NCBI RefSeq assembly: GCF_023898315.1
Contig: NC_064621.1
Span: forward strand, 129,392,521-129,456,520
Source of the DNA: Schistocerca nitens
Lineage: Eukaryota > Arthropoda > Insecta > Orthoptera > Acrididae
DNA: 64,000 nucleotides
Reading direction: 5' to 3'
Below the pieces are notes generated by a model. That model worked only from the letters and a program-made list of their open reading frames with translations, was not told the origin of the DNA and ran no database searches. Of this stretch, positions 42,689-53,331 are shown one piece after another; positions within the stretch are counted from its first letter, which is position 1, and each line of letters opens with the position of its first letter. Both the position numbers and the translations under genes were made by a program.

Positions 42689-44503
42689 TTAGAGGCTTTC
42701 TTTCTCACAAATGACGTGCGCCCTATGTACCAAGGTGGTCAGTACTGACTGTCGTTGCGCCGGATGGTGGCAGCTGGTTGCATGGAGGTACAGGTCTGTG
42801 TGCGTCTTTTTTCTATATACTGAATGGCCCAGCGTGCCATCCGCTTTCTTCCTGATCAGTATGTCCAGGAATGGAATACAGCCATTCTCTTCTACTTCCA
42901 TCGTGAAGGTGATATTCTCATGTATGCCGTTTAGGTGGTCCATAAACTCCTCCAGTGCCTGCCTGCCATGCTGCCAAATCACGAAAGTGTCGTCCACATA
43001 GCGGAAGAAGTGCCTGGGTTTACGGTGAGCAGTTTGTAGTGCCACCTCCTCAAAGTGTTCCATATAAAGATTCGCGATCCCTGAAGCAAGGGGAGATCCC
43101 ATGGCCACTCCATCCACTTGTTCATAATGCTCTCCATTGCACTTGAAGTAGGTGGTCGTAAGTGTATATTCAAAGAGCTTCACTGTTTCAGGCTCGAAGT
43201 GCTGATTAAGGAGCGCCAAGGCGTCTTGTAGCGGTACTTTCGTGAACAAGGAGGTGACGTCGAAGCTCACGAGTAGGTCATCACTCTGTATTCGGATGTC
43301 CTTCAGTATTCTAACGAAATCTGCGGAGTTTTTCACGTGATGACTGCAGTGTCCCACCAGTGGTTTCAATAGTGTCGCCAGGTATTTGGCCAGTCCATAA
43401 CTGTGCGAGTTCAGAATCGGACGTAGAGGCACCCCATCTTTGTGAATCTTGGGCAATCCATACAGGCGCGGTGTCGCTGGCGCTCTGGGATACAGCCGTT
43501 TCTGCACTGCCTCTGGTAGATCTGAGTCCTTCAGTAGCGCCACGGTTTTCCTGGTCATCGTCGATGTAGGGTCCTTGTTGAGTTTCCTGTAGGCTGGGTC
43601 TTGCAGGAGAGAGCTAATTTTCTGTTGGTAGTCGACTGTGCGAATCAGCACCGTCGCATTTCCCTTGTCTGCTGGGAGGACCATGATGTCAGCATCATCC
43701 CTCAGTGCGCGGATAGCCTCTCGCTCCGGCGCAGTAATGTTGGCTTTAGGGAGTCGTGACTTGTCGATGATCCCGCAGGTCTCCCTTCGGATCTGCTCAG
43801 ATTCCTCCTTGGGTAGGCCCCGGATTGCTTCCTCTACGCTGCTGCTGATGTCCCGTTTCGGTATGGTCCTTGGTACAGGTGCGAAGTTCAACCCTTTCGT
43901 GAGGACAGAAGTTGTGGCTGCATCTAGCACCTTATCTGTCAAACTTACAATAGCTCTGGTGCTATTTGTCACCTTCTGGGTCGACTGAGCTCCAGAGAGT
44001 CTGCCGAATTTGTCGATCTGTTTTGCGGCAACATGTCGTTTCTGCACCTCACTGTCGGCGTGAGAGCTGCAGCCAACCCACTCCCAAGTGTGTGCCGGTA
44101 ATGCTTCTGCCATTTCCAGGTGACATGCGATCAGGATGCGTGCATTCTTGTCCAGTTCTTGCCGTGTGTAGTGAATGCGTTCCCTGACAATGGCCATCCC
44201 TGCTCGCCGTAAAATACGTTCGGTTTTCTTCGTTTTCACAGGATGTCTTAATTCCGCAAATCGTGGGAAGATGTTCTTGTCTCGGCAACGTTGGAGGAAA
44301 GCCAATGAGCTGAGCAATTTGCCTTTCCTGTTGCGTTCTTTCTGCAGCTGCTTGAAGCTACAGAGCATCTCCTCCCCGTAGAGGTGTCGTAAATGTGAAT
44401 GTATGCTTTCCCGGCGTATACAGCTGGCGAAGAGTTCTCGGGCTTCCAGCCGGGTGGCGGTGTCTTCAAACTGCGACGTTTCGACGAGTGACATACTCAT
44501 CAA
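42689..44503 (-). CDS. Penelope-like reverse transcriptase
   Basis: A 604-residue open frame that copies the element's RNA at a nicked target. Visible RT motifs in order: 'LPADKGNATVLI', 'LPKIHKDGVPLRPILN', 'FDVTSLFTKV' (catalytic Asp415), 'GVAMGSPLASGIANLY' (from about 465) and the active-site 'FRYVDDTF' (YVDD 502-505). After these comes the thumb, ending 'HATSCHHPAQRQSVLTTLVH'. The first listed residues translate terminal-repeat sequence, so the true start is probably an internal Met. The frame ends at a TAA soon after 'VICEKESL'. In related elements the protein continues into the endonuclease, so this stop is most likely a mutation. Confidence 0.88.
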   Translation of the reverse strand: MMSMSLVETSQFEDTATRLEARELFASCIRRESIHSHLRHLYGEEMLCSFKQLQKERNRKGKLLSSLAFLQRCRDKNIFPRFAELRHPVKTKKTERILRRAGMAIVRERIHYTRQELDKNARILIACHLEMAEALPAHTWEWVGCSSHADSEVQKRHVAAKQIDKFGRLSGAQSTQKVTNSTRAIVSLTDKVLDAATTSVLTKGLNFAPVPRTIPKRDISSSVEEAIRGLPKEESEQIRRETCGIIDKSRLPKANITAPEREAIRALRDDADIMVLPADKGNATVLIRTVDYQQKISSLLQDPAYRKLNKDPTSTMTRKTVALLKDSDLPEAVQKRLYPRAPATPRLYGLPKIHKDGVPLRPILNSHSYGLAKYLATLLKPLVGHCSHHVKNSADFVRILKDIRIQSDDLLVSFDVTSLFTKVPLQDALALLNQHFEPETVKLFEYTLTTTYFKCNGEHYEQVDGVAMGSPLASGIANLYMEHFEEVALQTAHRKPRHFFRYVDDTFVIWQHGRQALEEFMDHLNGIHENITFTMEVEENGCIPFLDILIRKKADGTLGHSVYRKKTHTDLYLHATSCHHPAQRQSVLTTLVHRAHVICEKESL

Positions 44504-44656
44504 CTTCTGGCGAAGTGCCGAGACTTTGCGGATGCCGGTCCCTTTATACCTACGGTGTGCCCCCCACCACCTGGCCGCGGGAGGCTGGGTCCAGAGGAGC
44601 CGGCGGGCGGGGTGGAGGGGGAAGCGGGTGCGCCGTTCGTGTCTCCGTCAGAGCAT
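44427..44656 (-). repeat. PLE terminal repeat, upstream
   Basis: Nearly identical to 41861-42089. Visible differences include catcaact against catcatct, acctacgg against acctgcgg and ccagagg against ccaaagg. Confidence 0.92.
44474..44522 (-). ncRNA. Hammerhead-like fold in PLE terminal repeat
   Basis: On the minus strand: CAGAAGT at the core position (CAGAAGA in the other repeat). A 7-bp stem follows (TGATGAGT region with ACTCGTC, loop atgtc), then GAAA and CGTCGC, where ACGT is palindromic. The layout is hammerhead-like, but the conserved U of CUGA is replaced by A in both repeats, so activity is doubtful. The same motif is at about 41896-41946. Confidence 0.4.
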
Positions 44657-44666
44657 TTGTAGCATG

Positions 44667-47021
44667 ATGTTCGGAAGAGGATATTTTGCCAGGCAGAAAA
44701 GTACATGACTTCTTGTCTTTATTTTTTTTCCTCCCTCTTTTTATCATTGCTGTGTGATGGATAGTTGCTGATTTTGGTCTCGGTGTTTTATTTCTGCGAC
44801 TGGCTGTCCTCAGCTACCCCACAGGAAGATATCAATCTATGCTACTTGTAGACGGTGTACGCTATGTTTCCGTGAAGCATGTAATGATTGTTGTGCGTGT
44901 CTTAGTATTTTTTTATTCATTATGTGCCTCTGAGATGGGGAGAATATCCATTCCCTTTTTCATCTAAGAAAGTGTGGCATGTCGTATTAAGTTCGGTATA
45001 CTAGACGAACGACACCAATCAACATGCAGACTTAATCTGCCACGTCCTTGGATCTTAAACCATCATTCTGCACTTTTCTGTGTATCAAAACACACTAAAA
45101 GGAGCAGTAACGTTTAAGTCTCTTTCTCACTCCTTCAGTTGCTTAGTAATTTTATCAGACACTCCTTATTTTGGCTTAGGCCGATTTTTAAAGAAATTGT
45201 GATATCGATAGTTCTTTCAAAATTGATGAACTGCTACCGTACTTTTCCGTATTCTGCGCGATTTATCGCCGACGGATATTCATCTACAGTTTGGCTGTGA
45301 TTACAAGCCGTCTATTCCTTCACTTTCAACAATTAAGAAGTGCACAGTTGAATTCAGAAGTGACGTTGGTTGCTTCTTTTTGAAACTAACGACCCACGAA
45401 ATTATTCAGGAAGTGCACAGGATAGTACTGTTATACGAGCAAAGGTTTGTGAAATAGCTGATAGGGTAGACATATCATAAGGAAAAGCACGGTTCATTTT
45501 AGAAGAAGAATGTGGTAGGAGAGATTGGTTTACAAGATATACGCCCCATTTGTATGATGTACTCTAAAAAAATATGAAAAGCACTTATCCAGACATCTAC
45601 TCACCCTCCTAGACTAAAAAAAAATACTTTTAAAGAGGCGTCGATTACAGGAGAAAATAATCATTATTCTGGGTGCTCCAGCTTCCTGCAGCAATGGGGA
45701 ATAAGAAGGATTCGAAATTCTAATAGATACATCATCTACTCTACTCACCTGACTTAATACCTTCAAACTTTCATCTACTGTCACATCTGAAGAAATCTGA
45801 GGTTGGAAAGTATTTTTTGTCGGTTGGTTACCTTATGAGAGCTGTAGACAGATGTTACTCTCATCTTTTCACAATCGCATTTTAAGGATGGATACTACTC
45901 ATTGGAAAATCTTTTGATGAAAAGTATTGATCTGAAGGAGAACTATGTCTTCCCTGACATAGCCGTCTTATGATTCTAGTAAGATGTTTTCTGTGATAGT
46001 GTCATCAAGAAGGCGAGAAAATTGCTCATGAGTGCAATCCTGCGCCATTCGAAAGCGCTGAAGCCCGTCCCATTGGCGTTGCAAACTTTGCGCCTTTGCG
46101 TTGACACCACCAGCAACGGACCTATGGCCTCCTCGAGTTGCAGGAAGGTCACTATGGCATCTGATGGAACCAAGGATTGCTCTACGAGGTTCCACAGAGC
46201 AGACAGCGAACAGCGTAGCTGTCAGAAAATACTAACGCTAGACAATCTCGTCCCTTTAGGCCGACGAAAACTGGAAAGATAAAATATATTAACGGACTAC
46301 ACACCAACATCTCAGCCCGTCATAGCTCCTGGTGACAATATATGAGTTTGACATCGAAACATTGTGCCATTTCGTCTACATATCGACGAGATAGAAGAAA
46401 ATACGAGCCGCCCACATGTAATTCAACGGCAATAGTTTGCGGTCTTCCAGATAAGTATGGGTAACTGCCTAGAGACCTACAGTTTACGAAACTATGACAG
46501 GTAGGAGCACTTACATCTTTCACTTGGAAACTGCTTTGTTTCATATAGAAAAGTTTACGTTTCAATACCCGTACACGACAAGTTCAGCGGAAACGATGCA
46601 CGAGCTCAGAAAGCACAAACGATGAGGAAGGAAATTTGAAAGAAATCACTTCTATATTTGCCTGACACAGTTTTAAAGAAAAAACTGTCAAAATTAATTT
46701 GTATAGCTGAAAAAAGATTAGAACGTATCGGTTTTGTTAAAACGAGCTCATTGAATTATCGAAGATTGTCTGCAAGATCCTGACAATTTTCGGGTGGTTC
46801 AGCCTTTCCTTTGCATCTAGAATGAGCAGGCTACCCTATATATTAAGTGTACACTAGAAAATACTTATACAATAAGAGTACGGCGGGACTATCACTTTCT
46901 CTGTGCTATGAATCTAAGAGTGGGCTAAAGTGATGCTTATTTGAAACAGGTTACAAAGACCCAGTTTGTCAGGTAAAGTGGTAGGTAACGTACTATCAGG
47001 CTCCATGTAGACTGTGAAGAA
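44667..47021. other. Unannotated
   Basis: About 2.3 kb without a recognised gene or repeat. An 86-residue plus-strand ORF at 46022-46282 and overlapping minus-strand ORFs (45968-46195) have no domain. A worn element may lie at 45900-46300, but I cannot name it. Confidence 0.35.
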
Positions 47022-48421
47022 CACTACTAGCCATTAAAATTGCTACACCACGAAGATGACGTGCTACAGACGCGAAATTTAACCGACAGGAAGAAGATGC
47101 TTTGATATGCAAATGATTAGCTTTTCAGAGCATTCACACAACGTTGGCGCCGGTGGCGACACCTACAACGTGCTGACATGAGGAAAGTTTCAAACCGATT
47201 TCTCATACACAACCAGCAGTTGTCCGGCGTTGCCTGGTGAAACGTTTTTGTGATGCCTCGTGTAAGGAGGGGAAATGCGTACCGTTTCTGACTTTGATAA
47301 AGGTCGGATTGTATCCTATCGCAATTTAGGTTTATTGTATCGTGACATTGCTGCTCCCCTTGGTCGAGATCCAATGACCGTTAGCAGAATATGGAATCGG
47401 TGGGTTCAGGAGGGTAATACGGAACGCCGTGCTGGATCCCAACGGCCTCGTATCACTATCAGTCGAGATGACAGCATCTTATCCGCATGGCTGTAACGGA
47501 TCGTGCAGCCACGTCTCGATCCCTGAGTTAACATATGGGAACGCTTGCAAGACAACAACTATCTGCACGAACAGTTCGATGACGTTTGCAGCAGCATGGA
47601 CTATCAGCTCGGAGACCATGGCTGCGGTTGCCCTTGCGCTGCATCACAGACAGGAGCGCCTGCGATGGTGCACTCAACGACAAACCTGGGTGCACGAACG
47701 GCAAAACGTTATTTTTTCGGAAGAATCCAGGTTCTGTTTACAGCAGCATGATGGTCGCATCCATGTTTGGCGACATCGCGGTGAACGCACATTGGAAGCG
47801 TGTATTCGTCATCGCCATACTGGCGTATAACCCGGCGTGATGGTATGTGGTGCCATTGGTTACACGTCTCGGTCACCTCTTGTTCGCATTGACGGCACTT
47901 TGAACAGTGGACGTTACATTTCAAATGTGTTACGACCCGTGGCTCTACCCTTCATTCGATCCCTACGAAATCCTACATTTCAGCATGATAATGCACGACC
48001 GCATGTTTCAGGTCCTGTACGGGCCTTTCTGGATACAGAAAATATTCGACTGCTGCCCTGGCCAGCACATTCTCCAGATCGCTCACCAATTGAAAACTTC
48101 TGGTCAATGGTGGCCGAGCAACTGGCTCGTCACAATACGCCAGTCACTACTCTTAATGAACTGTGGTATCGTGTTGAAGCTGCATGGGCAGCTGTACCTG
48201 TACACGCCATCCAAGCTCTGTTTGACTCAATGCCCAGGCGTATCAGATCCGTCATTACGGCCAGAGGTGGTTGTTCTGGGTACTGATTTCTCAGTATCTA
48301 TGCACACAAATTGCGTGAAAATGTAATCACATGTCAGTTCCAGTATAATATTAATGTCCAATGAATACCCGTTTATCATCTGCATGTCTTCTTGCTGTAG
48401 CAATTTTAATGGCCAGTAGTG
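47022..48421 (+). mobile_element. Tc1-B copy 2 (1400 bp, uninterrupted)
   Basis: Full-length, with termini cactactagccattaaaatt (left) and the complement of cactactggccattaaaat (right). The right side has TA (48422-48423). The left flank reads AA, probably a point change. It shows the family's uninterrupted structure and confirms that copy 1 was split by Tc1-C. Confidence 0.92.
47252..48286 (+). pseudogene. Tc1-B transposase relic, copy 2
   Basis: The start ATG at 47252 opens MPRVRRGNAYRF and then hits a stop through a small deletion; the frame resumes as 'SDFDKGRIVSYRNLGLLYRD'. Later parts shift again: 'NVIFSEESRFCLQQHDGRIH' (first catalytic site, where SDE is changed to SEE) and, from 47837, 'MMVCGAIGYTSRSPLV'. 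Then come 'QHDNARPHVSGPV' (second Asp), 'HSPDRSPIENFW' (Glu, 34 residues later) and 'ARGGCSGY' before the stop. It is dead, but all motifs are placed. Confidence 0.87.
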
Positions 48422-48429
48422 TAAGTCTT

Positions 48430-48576
48430 CCGTGATTTCTCTCAATCGCTTCAGGCAAACGCCGGGATGATTTCTTTCAAACGGCACGGCCGATTTCGTG
48501 CCCCACCCTTCTCAAATCCGATGGGAACGATGTACTCGCTGTTTAGTCCACTCCCCCAAACCAACCAACCAACACA
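48430..48576 (+). mobile_element. SINE-D fragment
   Basis: Plus-strand, headless. It runs from atcgcttcaggcaaacgccg through gcacggccgatttcgtgccc to the tail ccaaccaaccaaccaac. It directly follows Tc1-B copy 2. No TSD found. Confidence 0.78.
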
Positions 48577-48905
48577 TTGCCCTGGTGGAGAGATTATTGA
48601 CTGCAGACTACGATGAAAGGGCCTGAGAGAACCAAGACGTTGCAAGCGAGCGAGTAACACCAAGACAGCATGGAGCTATTTGTGTGTAATAGGTTGCAAG
48701 ACAAAACTCTGAAGCGAAGCTGCCAGTTACAGGGAGAATACATTAATCTGTTTTAAATTACTGAAATTATGACAAACAATAAAATGTTTATAATAAAAAT
48801 TGAATAGCCTCCTCTTTTCCATCCAAAAATGTGGTGAATGGTCAAAACTCGTCTTGCTGGGAGTGAGTACTGTCCATTACAGTCTTATTAGATGACTGCG
48901 TGGAA
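48577..48905. other. Unannotated
   Basis: No gene or repeat recognised. Confidence 0.3.
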
Positions 48906-48917
48906 CATATTAATTTT

Positions 48918-49013
48918 GACCTGTGGGGTAGCCGCGTGGTGTGAGGCGCCTTTCCCAGGTTCGCGCGTCTCCCCACGTCGGAGGTTCGAGTCCTCCCTCG
49001 GGCATGTGTGTGT

Positions 49014-49090
<77 letters not shown>

Positions 49091-49200
49091 TTTGTCCTTA
49101 GCGTAAGTTAGTTTAAGTTAGATTAAGTAGTGTGTAAGCTAGGGACTGATGTTCAGCAGTTTGGTCCCATACGAACTTACCACAAACTTCCAAAATTTTC
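48918..49200 (+). mobile_element. SINE-C with internal microsatellite
   Basis: Box A in ggtagccgcgtggtgtgagg and box B ggttcgagtcc; the tail ends ttaccacaaacttcc. The 12-bp TSD catattaatttt is at 48906-48917 and 49201-49212. Between head and tail it has grown a (TG)n(AG)n tract (49008-49088), which makes the copy about 80 bp longer than its relatives. Confidence 0.93.
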
Positions 49201-49224
49201 CATATTAATTTTCTTAATATTTAC

Positions 49225-49495
49225 GCCAGTAAAGGTATTATTTCAATAGTTACTTTAAATACCTCCCTTCTCTGCGATCCTTCGATGCCAAAGTTTACGT
49301 ACGAGGGATATTATCAGGAGTGTTACGGACATCAGAGAGATTAGAGCCCACGCAGAGGCATACCGACAATCTTTCTTTCCACGAACAATACGAGACTGGA
49401 ATAGAAGGGAGAACCGATAGAGGTACTCAAAGTACCCTCCGCCACACACCGTCAGGTGGATTGCGGAGTATTGATGTAGATGTGTTTTGTTGCGG
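49225..49495 (+). mobile_element. LINE 3' fragment, CR1/Jockey-like
   Basis: Frame 'SVTDIREIRAHAEAYRQSFF' then 'PRTIRDWNRREPIEV' (49320-49440) matches the C-terminus of the LINE at 39247 ('IREIRARTERFRCSFFPRAV'). The end gcggagtattgatgtagatg is the same GATG-type tail. Severely 5'-truncated. Confidence 0.75.
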
Positions 49496-50329
49496 CCGTA
49501 GCGGTGTTTTCTAAGTATGGTGGTCCTCTGAAGTGAATGTGAATCCGTGTTTCTTACACTTGAAGGTGCTGAAGACAGTAAAGAACGCATGAAGTTTTAT
49601 TTCTTTCGCTAATCTCCATCACTGAATTGTTACGTTTCAGCGGATGATGTTTCGACAGTTTGTGGTGGTAAAATTGACCACAAGAAATTTTCGAAAACTG
49701 TACCCTTGCCGTCCCTGTCTTGTATTCACTTTATTTTTATGCTTGCTAACGTCCCATATCTTGTTTTTAAGCCTCGCCAAAGGCTAAAATTTGATAAATT
49801 ATGCTTCAAACTGTTATTGAATTCAAAAGTCAGTTTCTTCTCGATCGAAGGATACAACTTCAAAAAATATACTGTAAGCTAAAACAGTCAATAATACCCC
49901 GGAAATCGCTTATACTTCATTTTCTTTCGAAGCAGCGGAACTATGGCTTTTTTTTGTCTTTACTGACTGCGCACTTCAATCCTCTCAGTAACACCGGTGT
50001 AGAGAGCCGATCAATAGCGAGGTATTTGTTTACGCTGCGTAAATCACACAGCGGCAAACTGGACGCACCGGGAAATGCAAGCGATTTCATCGGCTTTTTT
50101 TTTTTATCGAATGTTTGCATGGATGTGTGTACCAGAGCGATGGTTTAACGTAATTTTGTTTCGCCCCATGGACCACACACTTCGCGTAAATGACTGTTAC
50201 ATATATACACTACGTTCGGATTGCTCGTCGATAACTACCTGAATTTTTTCTGAAAGGAATATAAAACTCATTCAGATTTTTTTCCCTAAGGGAAGCACCG
50301 TTTAAGAGTATTGGAAGTATATCGCTGGG
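49496..50329. other. Unannotated
   Basis: No recognised gene or repeat. A 115-residue ORF (49801-50148) has no domain. Confidence 0.35.
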
Positions 50330-50625
50330 CAAAATATTAGTCACCTCCTAAAAAGAACACACCGGTCGCTTTGGAGCGCTGCAGATAGTGTAGAACTGGG
50401 AACAGACGTCCATGGTAATTTCAGTTGTGTACGCCCGTGGCCTAACAGGCGGTCTTGTGCCCCTCTATCGCTGACGCGACTGACGTCAGTAGAGAGTTGT
50501 CTGTGTGCTAATCGGTTGTATGAAAGTCATGTAGTAGGATAAGTGACAGAACGTCAGGAAGGAACTATCATAGTTGGACGTACCCATGACCACGCCGTGA
50601 TTTAAGTTGTCCGATTCCTTAGTGT

Positions 50626-50831
50626 GTAGCCGGCCGCTGTGGCCTAGCGGTTCTAGGCGTTTCAGTCCGGAACCGCGCTGCTGCTACTGTCGCAGTTTCG
50701 AATCCTGCCTCGGGCATGGATGTTTGTGATGTCCTTAGGTTACTTAGGTTTAAGTAGTTCTAAGTATATGGGACTGATGACCTCAGATGTTAAGTCCCAT
50801 TGTGCTTAGAGCCATTTGAACCATTTTTGAA
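50626..50831 (+). mobile_element. SINE-A
   Basis: Box A in gtggcctagcggttctaggc; box B slightly mutated (gtttcgaatcc); the common tail ends tgaaccatttttgaa. TSD ccttagtgt is at 50617-50625 and 50832-50840. Confidence 0.92.
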
Positions 50832-51093
50832 CCTTAGTGTATGGATGTGGACTATTCAATGTACCATCTCACTGGAAACGGCATAAGAACAGTGAGCGGA
50901 AAAAGATCCTAACCAAGAGGAACTGAAGAAAACATTCCCGCCTTACCAGTGCAAATCGGTTTAAAATCCCATAGGAACTGCTGCTCTTACAGAATGCAGG
51001 TCATTCTCATCCACTTTCCGAGTGAACACTGTGGTATCAATGTTCGATACCACCCTTGTTAGGGGTTGCAGATATCGACCGCGGTCCGTGATA

Positions 51094-52514
51094 CACTCCT
51101 GGAAATTGAAATAAGAACACCGTGAATTCATTGTCCCAGGAAGGGGAAACTGTATTGACACATTCCTGGGGTCAGATACATCACATGATCACACTGACAG
51201 AACCACAGGCACATAGACACAGGCAACAGAGCATGCACAATGTCGGCGCTAGTACAGTGTATATCCACCTTTCGCAGCAATGCAGGCTGCTATTCTCCCA
51301 TGGAGACGATCGTAGAGATGCTGGATGTAGTCCTGTGGAACGGCTTGCCATGCCATTTCCACCTGGCGCCTCAGTTGGACCAGCGTTCGTGCTGGACGTG
51401 CAGACCGCGTGAGACGACGCTTCATCCAGTCCCAAACATGCTCAATGGGGGCAGATCCGGAGATCTTGCTGGCCAGGGTAGTTGACTTACACCTTCTAGA
51501 GCACGTTGGGTGGCACGGGATACATGCGGACGTGCATTGTCCTGTTGGAACAGCAAGTTCCCTTGCCGGTCTAGGAATGGTAGAACGATGGGTTCGATGA
51601 CGGTTTGGATGTACCGTGCACTATTCAGTGTCCCCTCGACGATCACCAGTGGTGTACGGCCAGTGTAGGAGATCGCTCCCCACACCATGATGCCGGGTGT
51701 TGGCCCTGTGTGCCTCGGTCGTATGCAGTCCTGATTGTGGCGCTCACCTGCACGGCGCCAAACACGCATACGACTATAATTGGCACCAAGGCAGAAGCGA
51801 CTCTCATCGCTGAAGACGACACGTCTCCATTCGTCCCTCCATTCACGCCTGTCGCGACACCACTGGAGGCGGGCTGCACGATGTTGGGGCGTGAGCGGAA
51901 GACGGCCTAATGGTGTGCGGGACCGTAGCCCAGCTTCATGGAGACGGTTGCGAATGGTCCTCGCCGATACCCCAGGAGCAACAGTGTCCCTAATTTGCTG
52001 GGAAGTGGCGGTGCGGTCCCCTACGGCACTGCGTAGGATCCTACGGTCTTGGCGTGCATCCGTGCGTCGCTGCGGTCCGGTCCCAGGTCGACGGGCACGT
52101 GCACCTTCCGCCGACCACTGGCGACAACATCGATGTACTGTGGAGACCTCACGCCCCACGTGTTGAGCAATTCGGCGGTACGTCCACCCGGCCTCCCGCA
52201 TGCCCACTATACGCCCTCGCTCAAAGTCCGTCAACTGCACATACGGTTCACGTCCACGCTGTCGCGGCATGCTACCAGTGTTAAAGACTGCGATGGATCT
52301 CCGTATGCCACGGCAAACTGGCTGACACTGACGGCGGCGGTGCACAAATGCTGCGCAGCTAGCGCCATTCGACGGCCAACACCGCGGTTCCTGGTGTGTC
52401 CGCTGTGCCGTGCGTGTGATCATTGCTTGTACAGCCCTCTCGCAGTGTCCGGAGCAAGTATGGTGGGTCTGACACACCGGTGTCAATGTGTTCTTTTTTC
52501 CATTTCCAGGAGTG
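51094..52514 (-). mobile_element. Tc1-C copy 2
   Basis: A full-length minus-strand copy of the element at 4651-6066, 1421 bp. Inverted termini cactcctggaaat are at both ends and TA flanks it (51092-51093, 52515-52516). Nearly identical to copy 1 by eye, with small indels. Confidence 0.93.
51249..52270 (-). pseudogene. Tc1-C transposase with one-base frameshift
   Basis: It starts at the ATG at 52270 (MPRQRGREPY) and is open through the first two catalytic Asp (SDESRF, QQDNARPH). One base is missing around 51440-51446, so 'PDLSPIEHVW' of copy 1 becomes 'PDLPPLSMFG' and the catalytic Glu is lost; the frame stops at 51422. The rest continues in another frame to the original stop at 51249. One nearby substitution (AND to ANY after CLG) is also seen. 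Confidence 0.9.
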
Positions 52515-52571
52515 TAGATATCGCTGGACCCGCGAGTCGCGAGTAGCGCCGCTACGCGGCTTGTGCAAGTA

Positions 52572-53331
52572 GAAGGGTAATCCCAAAAGTAAGGTCTCCT
52601 ATTTTTTTTATAAGTACATAGACCTGTTTATTTCTACAATGGTTTACATCAGTTTACAGCTTGAACATTTAGCTATTTTGACATAATCACCATTTCCGTC
52701 GATGCATTTTTGTAGATGCTGTGGCATTTTCTGTATGCCCATTTCATACCAGCTCGCCGCCATGCTGTTTAGAATGTTATGAACCTCTTCTTTCACCTCG
52801 TCGTCGTCGGAGCTGAATCGCTGGGACTACAATTAACGCTGACAGGTACTGCGTGCCTCTGAAAAAACTCAAACGGGCAATTCAGAACCGGAGAAGAGGA
52901 ATGTTGAGCAATGGCGTACACATTCTTCATGACAACCCTCGCCCACACATCGTTCGGCAAACCGTTGCTCTCCTGCAACATTTTCAGTGGAACATAATCA
53001 CCCACCCACGCTATAGTCACGACTTGGCGTCCAGTGACTATCACCTGTTCCCTAGGTTAAAAGAACATTTGGCCGGAAAGCGATTCAGCTCCGACGACGA
53101 GGTGAGAGATGATGTTCATAACTATCTGAACAGCTTGGCGGCGAGCTGGTATCACTTGAGCGTACAAAAACTGCCACAGCGCCTACAAAATCGCATCGAC
53201 AGAAATGGTGATTATGTCGAAAATAGGTAAATGTTCAAGCTGTAATCTGATGTAAACCATTGTAGAAATAAACAGGTCTATGTTCTTACAAAAAAAAAAA
53301 ATAGGAGACCTTACTTTTGGGATTACCCCCG
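52572..53331 (+). mobile_element. Palindromic mariner (foldback derivative)
   Basis: A 760-bp element between TA dinucleotides (52570-52571, 53332-53333). The left arm (52572-52821) is the complement of the right arm (53080-53331), including the end of the transposase gene: gcgattcagctccgacgac at 53081 against its complement at 52803-52821. Both ends are thus the 3' end of a mariner, and the 5' end and N-terminal coding part are absent. An A-run (53290-53301) faces a T-run (52603-52610). Confidence 0.88.
52827..53230 (+). pseudogene. Mariner DD34D transposase C-terminal half
   Basis: The open frame reads 'TTINADRYCVPLKKLKRAIQ', 'HILHDNPRPHIVRQTV' (second catalytic Asp) and 'HPRYSHDLASSDYHLFPRLK' (third Asp, 34 residues later: mariner DD34D, with SPD mutated to SHD). 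It ends 'DRNGDYVENR'. The first Asp and the DNA-binding region are missing. The last part is copied again, inverted, in the left arm. Confidence 0.87.

Larger units (their letters stand above)
41861..44656 (-). mobile_element. Nearly complete Penelope-like element
   Basis: A 2796-bp retroelement on the minus strand. It has two direct terminal repeats of about 230 bp (41861-42089 and 44427-44656) that differ at only a few positions. A 10-bp TSD, ttgtagcatg, lies at 41851-41860 and 44657-44666. Between the repeats lie the RT and GIY-YIG endonuclease frames. Near-identical repeats and a clean TSD mark it as young. Confidence 0.93.

Noticed and set aside
42711-44708. Plus-strand ORFs across the Penelope-like element
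   Set aside because: They are antisense shadows of the RT and GIY-YIG frames or of the terminal repeats.
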